Positions 15,609 through 20,996 of a stretch of 20,996 nt of DNA are shown here, piece after piece. Made by a program: the position numbers and the translations under genes. Position 1 is the stretch's first letter; the number at the start of each line of letters is the position of its first letter. Under the pieces are notes generated by a model. The model did no database searches. It worked only from the letters and a program-made list of their open reading frames with translations, and had not been told where the DNA came from. Source of the DNA: Planctomycetota bacterium (GTDB lineage: Bacteria > Planctomycetota > UBA1135 > GCA-002686595); assembly GCA_028823185.1 (NCBI GenBank), contig JAPKBY010000004.1:1-20996 (forward strand), in the 5' to 3' direction.

Positions 15609-17924
15609 TTGGCCCCCCTCCCGACTCCGTCACTCGACCGCTTGCTCGGTCGCCTTCGCGCGCTCCTGGTAGGGCATGTGCGACGCCATGCCATCGGAAG
15701 GTTCATGCTCGTCTCCTCGTGCGGTCTCGCCTTCCTCTTTTTAGCGGATCTCCTGCTAGATCTCCCGAGCGCCATACGCCTCCTGCACCTCTCGCTCCTC
15801 ACCGGGGGCCTCACTTATGTGTTCTGGCGCTACATCACAAAGCCCCTCGCTGCGATCCCGGACAAGGTCGGTCTCGCTGTCCTCCTTGAGCGCGCGAACC
15901 CTGACCTCTGCGAGCTCTTCACGAGCGCCACGCAGCTGAGCCAAGCCAAAGCTGAGAGCGAGCGCCAAGACACACTCATTAAAAGCGTCATCAGCAGAGC
16001 AGAGGCTCGCGCGAGCGACTTCAAATTCGGCGCTGTCGATGACCCACGAGTTCCTCGTCGAGCGCTACTGCACGGACTCAGCGGCGTCCTCGTAGCCGCC
16101 TTGCTGCTGGGGTCAGACCTTGATCGCTCCTCTGTTTTCTTCTCACGCATCGCTGGCGGTGGGCCCGCGTGGCCGCGCGCTACGACGCTCGTCGTCGAGG
16201 TCCCCTTCACTGGAGGCGCTGTCTCTAGCAGCCCCAACGGAGACCGCATTGAGGTCTCGTGCGCCCGCGGCAGCGACATCCCTATCGTTATCAGAGCTGA
16301 GGGCGTCATCCCTGATGAGGTCACCCTCAGGTTCGAGAGCGGCGCTCGCACGGTCTTAAATGTGACCCGCGGGGGCGTCTTCCGCACCCTCCTGCGCTCC
16401 GTACAAGACGAGCTAACGCTAGGAGTGATCGGCGGAGATGACGATGACGGAACGCCGGTGGTCGCCATCACAGTGCTACGCCCCCCGGATGTGACCGGGA
16501 TCGCGATCCAGATCACCCCGCCGGCCTACACAGGCGCGCCCACGAGGATCACCTCTGATGCTGATGTCGAGGTCCTCGCCGGCTCCACTCTTCGAGTGAG
16601 CGCGCTGACCGACCCGCCCGAAGCTCAAGGCCTGGTGAGGCTGCTGCCCGCAGATACAGAGCTAGAGCTGAGCGCCGGAGTCTGGCCCATCGAAGGAGAG
16701 TCCTCTTCCGGGGAAGAGCCCGCTGATCTTTCAGCGCGTGAGTGCAAGGAGTTCAACCTCGAAGCCACTGAGTCGGTCAACTTCCGCTTCGAGCTCAAAG
16801 ATGAGCGCGGATTGACCAACCCCGACCCGGGCTTATTTGCTGTTCGTGTCATCGCTGACCGGGCGCCGGACATCGAACTGCTCTCCCCTACCCGCGGAGA
16901 GGTGGAGACAGTCCCCGGCGGCGCGATCTCCTTACGCGCTCGCATCGCAGATGACCACGGTCTCGGCGAGATCGAAGCGCTCCTACGCCCCGCGCCTGCA
17001 TCGGATCCTCTGACGATCCCGACCAGCTCAAAGGCGCTTCCCCCATGGACTCCACAGCACAAGGACGCCATCTTCGCGACAGCTCTCTTAGAGCTCGGTG
17101 ACTCAGAGAGCGAAGCCGAGACCGGAGCGATCCTCTCTGTCCTCCCAGGTCAGACGCTTCAACTCGAGCTGAGAGCGAGCGACCGCAGAGAGCCAGCAAG
17201 TGAAGAGAGCGAGTCTAGATCGACCCCCGTCAGGGTTCGCATCGTGTCGCCAGACGAGTTCCTCCGCAGACTGCAAGACCGTCTCGCCCGTGTCCGTGCA
17301 AACATCTCAGAGCTCCTCACTGTAGAGACAGAGAAGATCTCCCAGACTCAAGCGCTGCTGACCGCGCTCGATTCAGAAGCGATCGATGACAACGCAGCGC
17401 GAGACGCGGCGACCTTGGCTAACGGCCTGCGAAGAATTCATGGCGACGCGCGCTCTATCTCACGAGAGCTAGCAGAGCTCACGGACAGCGTCATCCATGC
17501 GCGCCTTGAGCAGCGCGACACTGGCCTGCTCGCAGCTCTCGTCGCTGCGACGAGCGAGCACACTGACCGCACCTTTGCCCCGGAGATCTGGCGTAAAATC
17601 GCGACTCGCGATGACGCCAAGAAAGGCCTCACCGGCCGCCTCGTCCGAGTCACCGCGCTCGCCATTGAGATCTCTGACGACCTCGTCGAGCCCGCCAGAG
17701 AAGCTGCCCAACGCGCGAGCGGCGCGAAAGACTCAACGACAGCACAGACAGCCATCGCCGAAGCCCTCGAACTGGAAGGCCGAGCTATCGCCAAGACCGA
17801 GCAGCTCCTCGCAGAGCTCGCAGAGTGGGATAACTTTCAATCAGTTCTCTCTCTCACCCGCGACATCCTCAATCGACAGAAGAGCCTCACTGAGCGCGCT
17901 CGCCACTACGCCAAGGAGAACTAA
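15609..17924 (+). CDS. DUF4175-like membrane protein with Ig-like and coiled-coil regions
   Basis: A 771-residue protein from a TTG start 14 nt after the toroid gene. The basic N-terminus (RLLGRLRALLVGHVRRHAIGR) is followed by TM1 ~33-51 and TM2 ~55-72, a cytoplasmic segment of ~75 residues, then TM3 ~152-168; everything after ~170 should be periplasmic. Residues ~190-540 are beta-rich, with repeated Ig-like strands, including the stretch ITPPAYTGAPTRI at 302-314 that resembles DUF4175-family proteins, and PGGAISLRARIADDHGLGEI at 436-455. Residues ~548-771 are helical and probably coiled-coil, ending in EWDNFQSVLSLTRDILNRQK. The architecture and neighbours (MoxR/VWA operon, coiled-coil gene next) agree with DUF4175-type proteins, whose function is unknown. 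The later part may bind the Ala/Glu-rich protein encoded immediately downstream. Family name moderately sure; the topology is read from hydrophobicity and charge. Confidence 0.7.
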   Translation: MAPLPTPSLDRLLGRLRALLVGHVRRHAIGRFMLVSSCGLAFLFLADLLLDLPSAIRLLHLSLLTGGLTYVFWRYITKPLAAIPDKVGLAVLLERANPDLCELFTSATQLSQAKAESERQDTLIKSVISRAEARASDFKFGAVDDPRVPRRALLHGLSGVLVAALLLGSDLDRSSVFFSRIAGGGPAWPRATTLVVEVPFTGGAVSSSPNGDRIEVSCARGSDIPIVIRAEGVIPDEVTLRFESGARTVLNVTRGGVFRTLLRSVQDELTLGVIGGDDDDGTPVVAITVLRPPDVTGIAIQITPPAYTGAPTRITSDADVEVLAGSTLRVSALTDPPEAQGLVRLLPADTELELSAGVWPIEGESSSGEEPADLSARECKEFNLEATESVNFRFELKDERGLTNPDPGLFAVRVIADRAPDIELLSPTRGEVETVPGGAISLRARIADDHGLGEIEALLRPAPASDPLTIPTSSKALPPWTPQHKDAIFATALLELGDSESEAETGAILSVLPGQTLQLELRASDRREPASEESESRSTPVRVRIVSPDEFLRRLQDRLARVRANISELLTVETEKISQTQALLTALDSEAIDDNAARDAATLANGLRRIHGDARSISRELAELTDSVIHARLEQRDTGLLAALVAATSEHTDRTFAPEIWRKIATRDDAKKGLTGRLVRVTALAIEISDDLVEPAREAAQRASGAKDSTTAQTAIAEALELEGRAIAKTEQLLAELAEWDNFQSVLSLTRDILNRQKSLTERARHYAKEN
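17913..17918 (+). promoter_or_regulatory. Strong Shine-Dalgarno site
   Basis: AAGGAG ends 8 nt before the ATG at 17927 and lies within the last codons of the preceding gene. It fixes the start of the coiled-coil gene and suggests high translation relative to the other operon members, several of which have weaker sites. Confidence 0.7.
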
Positions 17925-17926
17925 AC

Positions 17927-20695
17927 ATGAGAAATCAACTCACACTCTCCCTAGCGCTCCTCTTTGTATTTATAGCCGCGCTCCCAGCAGCTGCTCAAGA
18001 CGGTGAGCCGACCTCAAGAGAACAGGCTGCGCTCGCGGAAGAGCAGAAACTCCTGCATCGACAACTTCAGCGCCTTGAGACCTCGATGGCGACCTTAGCG
18101 GAGCGCTTTGACACCGAAGGAAGAGTTCACGCCGCAGGGCTCCTCCGAAAGGGTCTCTCGCACCTAGATCTGAACGACGAGGCCTCCGGCTCCACCCTCC
18201 CCGAGCTCATGGACGGCGTCTCTGACGAGCTGCTCGGGGGTCGAGTCCTTCAGTCGATCGAGCAGATGGAGGACTCTGTCGCCCGCCTCGAGCGTCTCCT
18301 CTCGATCCTCCTCGACCGCCCTGATGTTGAAGAGCTCGAGGAGCGTCTCCAGCAGCTCGGAGACTTCAAAGAGGCGCTGACCTCGCTCGCGAACGAAGAA
18401 GGCGGCCTGCGCAAAGAGACACAAGAGCTCCAAGACGACGCAGCCGGTGAAGGGACAAAGGAATTCTTCGAACGCCTCCGAGAGCTCAGAGAGGAGCAAC
18501 GCAGCCTCCTCGCTGAGACTGAATCCAGCGGTCGCGAGTCGGGAGCGATCGACCTCGAAGCCCTAGAGCGTGAGCTACGAGATCTTGTCTCAGATCAATC
18601 AACAGACCTCGCTGTCTTGGAGTCTGAGGCTGCGGGAGCAGCCGACGAACTCGAGGCCGCGATCGCTCCCCTAGAACGCGAACGCCTCGAAGCTGCGCGC
18701 GCACAGCGCATGCGCGCGAGCGCACAAGAGCTCGAAGAGGCGCTTGAGAAGATCAAAGCCGGCGAAGCCTCAGCTGCCTCTGAAGAGCTGAGGCAAGCTG
18801 CGAACGAAGCCGAGAGGCTCGCGCGAGCCTCGAATGATCCTGCCGCAGAGCAAGCAGCAGCGAGCCTCAGGGAATCCAGTGATGCGCTCGAGAGCGCTCT
18901 CGGTGATCCACAAGCGACAGAGGAGGCAGCAGCGCTCCTCGCTGAAGAAGCTGCCGCATCAGAGACGGCGGCCGCCGCACACGAGAGCGCACGCGCTGAA
19001 GCACAGAACGAAGCGCAGGCCACGCTCGAAGAGATCACCGAGAGCGCGGAGACGAGCGCCGCAGCTGAGGCCGCGCGCGAAGCCCTTGAGCTCTTAAAGA
19101 GCTCGCCTGAATCCAGCGGCGCGCTCGAAGAGGTGAGGCAAGCGGCGGCGGCCTCTGAACGGCTCCCTCAGATCTTAGCCCGCAGCGAACGCGCGAACGC
19201 TCAACGAGCGCAGCGCATCGCCGAAGGGATTGAACGAGCGCCGGGTGAGGCGAGCGAGACGGAGCAGCGCGCCTTAGCCGAAGCACAAGAGGCGCTCGAG
19301 GAGGCCGCAGAGCAGCTCGAGAATGAAGACTTCGAGGCCGCAGCAGAGCCTGCGCGCGAAGCCCTGGAGGCTCTAGAAGAAGCGCTCGGAGCGCTGCAAG
19401 AGCGACGTGAAGCCCAAGCCGGATCTGCGGCTCAAGAGACCGCTTCCAAGCAATCCTCGCTCGCAGAAGAGCTCCAAGAGATCGCGCAGAGCTCTGGAGA
19501 GGCCTCGGTCTCACCCGAGGCTCGCTCTGATATGGAGGCCGCGCTTGAGACGGCCAGTGAGGCTATGCAAGAAGCAGCAGAGGCCCTGCAAGAGAGCCGC
19601 CCCTTGAGCGCAGCCGCAGAAGAGCGCCGCGCTATGGAAGCCATCGATAGCGCCCTCGAAGCTGGTGAAGAGGGAGTGCAACCCGAGACCGCTGAACAAC
19701 AAGCTAGAGCAGAGGAGCTGGCTCAACGACAAGAGGAGCTCAAGAAGCTCATGTACGAGCTGAAGAATCAACTAGACGAGGACGACGCGACGCGTGACAC
19801 CAGCGCGCTAGAGCGCGCGCAAGATGCCGCCGCCGCAGCTGAGCAAGCCCTGCAAGATGGCGAGCTCGCCGAAGCAGAGCGTCAACAAGAAGAGGCAGAG
19901 CGCAACCTCCGTGAGGCAGCCGAAGAGCTCGCAGAGGAAGAGGAGGCATACCAACAGCTGCGCGAAGAGGAGCTGCTCTTCAAGACCATCGAAGAGGTGA
20001 ACCAGCTCATCGAGGCACACCAAGCGCAGATGAAGAGCACGCTTGAGCTGGAACTTGAACGCGAAGCAGGCGCTCGTCCTAGCCGCTCACAGAAGCTCCG
20101 TTTACGCCGGATCTCGCGCGAAGAGGAGAGCCTTAGCGTTCGCTCAGGAGAGATCGGACAGGCGCTAACCGAAGAAGGCAGCGCAGTCTTCGGGGCCCTC
20201 ATCGACGGAATACGAATAGACCTCGAGCGAGTCGCTAGGAACCTCGGTGACGAGGGCGGCTACCAGAGCGGCGCGAGGATACAAGCTCTCCAACAAGACA
20301 TCGAAGAGTCGCTGGGTTGGCTCGTCGAGGCCCTCGAAGACGAGAAAGAGAGCCGCGAAGAGGAAGCAGAAGAAGAGGGAGAGGAAGAAGATGACCAAGG
20401 CGGGGAAGAGGAGGGCACACCCCAGAACCGACTCGTCCCTGACGCTGCAGAGCTGCGTCTCCTCAGGCGAATGGAGCGGAATGTCCTCGACTCCGTTGAA
20501 GAGCTCCTGCTGCTTCACCCTGAGCTCCTAGAGGGAGGAGAGGTCGATCCATTCCTCTTAGAAGATGTGGCACGCTTAGGACAAAGACACGAGCGCACGA
20601 GCGCGCTCTTTAGTGGATTCCGTGAGCGCCTCGGCATCCCAGCGCCGGGCGAAGAACCAGCAAACACCACCGAGAGCGAAGGAGATGAGAAATGA
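17927..20695 (+). CDS. Secreted, very long Ala/Glu-rich coiled-coil protein
   Basis: A 922-residue exported protein: clear signal peptide (residues 1-23, hydrophobic LTLSLALLFVFIAALPAAA, cut likely before QDG). Almost all of ~30-700 is helical, coiled-coil-like and low in complexity; I count 52 Ala plus Glu among residues 301-400. The protein has no Cys and one Trp (W798). A less repetitive domain spans ~675-800 (LFKTIEEVNQLIEAHQAQM; GGYQSGARIQALQQDI). A strongly acidic tract follows (19 Asp/Glu in residues 801-830), then a conserved-looking helical tail (LVPDAAELRLLRRMERNVLD at 836-855, and VARLGQRHERTSALFSGFRE). The tail resembles C-termini of coiled-coil proteins found beside MoxR/DUF4175 genes in planctomycetes. 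It is probably an elongated periplasmic rod or spacer. Similarity to SMC or chromosome-segregation proteins is likely to be composition only. It starts 2 nt after the DUF4175-like gene and overlaps the next gene by ATGA. Confidence 0.8.
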   Translation: MRNQLTLSLALLFVFIAALPAAAQDGEPTSREQAALAEEQKLLHRQLQRLETSMATLAERFDTEGRVHAAGLLRKGLSHLDLNDEASGSTLPELMDGVSDELLGGRVLQSIEQMEDSVARLERLLSILLDRPDVEELEERLQQLGDFKEALTSLANEEGGLRKETQELQDDAAGEGTKEFFERLRELREEQRSLLAETESSGRESGAIDLEALERELRDLVSDQSTDLAVLESEAAGAADELEAAIAPLERERLEAARAQRMRASAQELEEALEKIKAGEASAASEELRQAANEAERLARASNDPAAEQAAASLRESSDALESALGDPQATEEAAALLAEEAAASETAAAAHESARAEAQNEAQATLEEITESAETSAAAEAAREALELLKSSPESSGALEEVRQAAAASERLPQILARSERANAQRAQRIAEGIERAPGEASETEQRALAEAQEALEEAAEQLENEDFEAAAEPAREALEALEEALGALQERREAQAGSAAQETASKQSSLAEELQEIAQSSGEASVSPEARSDMEAALETASEAMQEAAEALQESRPLSAAAEERRAMEAIDSALEAGEEGVQPETAEQQARAEELAQRQEELKKLMYELKNQLDEDDATRDTSALERAQDAAAAAEQALQDGELAEAERQQEEAERNLREAAEELAEEEEAYQQLREEELLFKTIEEVNQLIEAHQAQMKSTLELELEREAGARPSRSQKLRLRRISREEESLSVRSGEIGQALTEEGSAVFGALIDGIRIDLERVARNLGDEGGYQSGARIQALQQDIEESLGWLVEALEDEKESREEEAEEEGEEEDDQGGEEEGTPQNRLVPDAAELRLLRRMERNVLDSVEELLLLHPELLEGGEVDPFLLEDVARLGQRHERTSALFSGFRERLGIPAPGEEPANTTESEGDEK
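18660..19640 (+). repeat. Low-complexity Ala/Glu coding region
   Basis: This part of the coiled-coil gene codes for degenerate A-A-x-E-A-L-E type repeats, using mainly GCC/GCA/GCG and GAG/GAA codons. The units are not exact at the DNA level, so I see no tandem array with a fixed period. The biased composition also creates long open frames on the opposite strand that I do not regard as genes. Confidence 0.6.
20679..20684 (+). promoter_or_regulatory. Strong Shine-Dalgarno site for the last gene
   Basis: AAGGAG ends 7 nt before the ATG at 20692. It shows that the reading frame overlapping the coiled-coil stop by 4 nt is a real start, although the gene runs out of the window. Confidence 0.7.
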
Positions 20696-20996
20696 GAGCG
20701 AACACATGGATCACGAGTCTCGCCCTACTCTTCAGCCTTAACCTTTGCGCATCTGCTGCTCAGGAGCCTGTCCCCGTAGACGGCCCGACACCCCTGGAGA
20801 TCCCAAGCCAAATCAGTGAAGCGCAAGAGGAGATGCTCGAGCTCTTCCGAGACATCGAAGAGAACCTCAAGACCGTCGACATCCTCCTCTCGGACGCAGG
20901 CGCCGGCGACACATCGAGCCTGAGTGAGGTCAAGAAAGCGGGCATTGGGAGACTGCTTGAGAACTCCCGCGCGAAGAGTCGGCAGGTCCTCACAGA
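20692..20996 (+). CDS. Secreted helical protein, N-terminal part (3' end outside window)
   Basis: The first 101 codons of a gene cut by the window edge. The start is supported by AAGGAG 7 nt upstream and by an ATGA overlap with the preceding stop. Residues 1-23 are a signal peptide (hydrophobic ITSLALLFSLNLCASA, cut likely at ASA-AQ). The Cys in LNLC does not fit a normal lipobox, so I do not call it a lipoprotein. After a Pro-rich stretch (EPVPVDGPTPLEIP) the sequence is helical and charged: ISEAQEEMLELFRDIEENLK, then TVDILLSDAG and LLENSRAKSRQVLT. Short exported helical proteins of this type follow the coiled-coil gene in related planctomycete loci as far as I recall. The pattern suggests a partner of the coiled-coil protein. 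Function unknown. Confidence 0.75.
   Translation, partial: MRANTWITSLALLFSLNLCASAAQEPVPVDGPTPLEIPSQISEAQEEMLELFRDIEENLKTVDILLSDAGAGDTSSLSEVKKAGIGRLLENSRAKSRQVLT

Noticed and set aside
18595..20518. Long open frames on the minus strand opposite the coiled-coil gene
   Set aside because: They follow from the Ala/Glu codon bias, translate to Ser/Ala- or Leu-rich low-complexity sequence, have no ribosome binding sites and lie wholly inside a well-supported gene.
17927..20695. SMC-like or chromosome segregation ATPase
   Set aside because: There is no Walker A or ABC signature, and the protein has a signal peptide; any similarity would come from coiled-coil composition.
20692..20770. Lipoprotein signal in the last gene
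   Set aside because: The Cys is preceded by Leu-Asn-Leu, which does not fit the lipobox, and a normal ASA-AQ cleavage site follows it.
1..20996. Frequent GAGCTC palindromes as a recognition or regulatory motif
   Set aside because: Most are in-frame Glu-Leu codons (GAG CTC), which are the preferred codons here, so they are explained by coding.
1..20996. CRISPR arrays, tRNA or rRNA genes, insertion sequences, phage or plasmid genes
   Set aside because: No spaced direct repeats, cloverleaf sequence, terminal inverted repeats or transposase/integrase-like proteins were seen; coding is continuous on one strand.

Overview
The window carries twelve genes, all on the + strand and packed end to end. 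There are no RNA genes, insertion elements, CRISPR arrays or phage genes that I can see. The DNA is GC-rich by eye, with strong preference for CTC (Leu), ATC (Ile) and GAG/GAA (Glu) codons. The gene set points to a Planctomycetota-like bacterium. A MoxR ATPase, a DUF58 protein and two multi-domain VWA membrane proteins sit next to secreted PQQ-propeller proteins, a secreted squalene-cyclase-like toroid and a DUF4175-type membrane protein, an association I know mainly from that phylum. This assignment is inferred from gene content; no rRNA or other phylogenetic marker is present apart from part of enolase.

Left part (1-3159): the C-terminal two thirds of enolase, a small one-TM coiled-coil protein resembling FtsB/DivIC, and a secreted helical plus beta-propeller protein. 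The genes are 11 and 4 nt apart.

Right part (3252 to the window end): a long operon of at least nine genes. Most junctions overlap by 4 nt (ATGA) or are separated by 0-14 nt; the only larger internal gap is about 79 nt before the giant propeller gene. The order is MoxR AAA ATPase, DUF58 protein, BatA-type VWA membrane protein, second VWA membrane protein with a glutamine-amidotransferase-like domain, 1530-residue secreted protein with two helical-plus-propeller modules, secreted alpha/alpha toroid, DUF4175-like membrane protein with a coiled-coil tail, 922-residue secreted Ala/Glu-rich coiled-coil protein, and the start of another secreted helical protein cut by the window edge.

Read together, this looks like one envelope machine. 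MoxR and DUF58 should be cytoplasmic. Three membrane proteins each carry a cytoplasmic segment and a large periplasmic part, judged by the positive-inside rule. At least four proteins are exported. No enzyme active site is evident in the periplasmic parts: the amidotransferase-like fold lacks its cysteine and the toroid lacks the cyclase DxDD. A chaperone, assembly or scaffold role driven by the MoxR ATPase is therefore the simplest reading. That role is inference; the individual families are recognised with good confidence, while most of the exported proteins have no known function.
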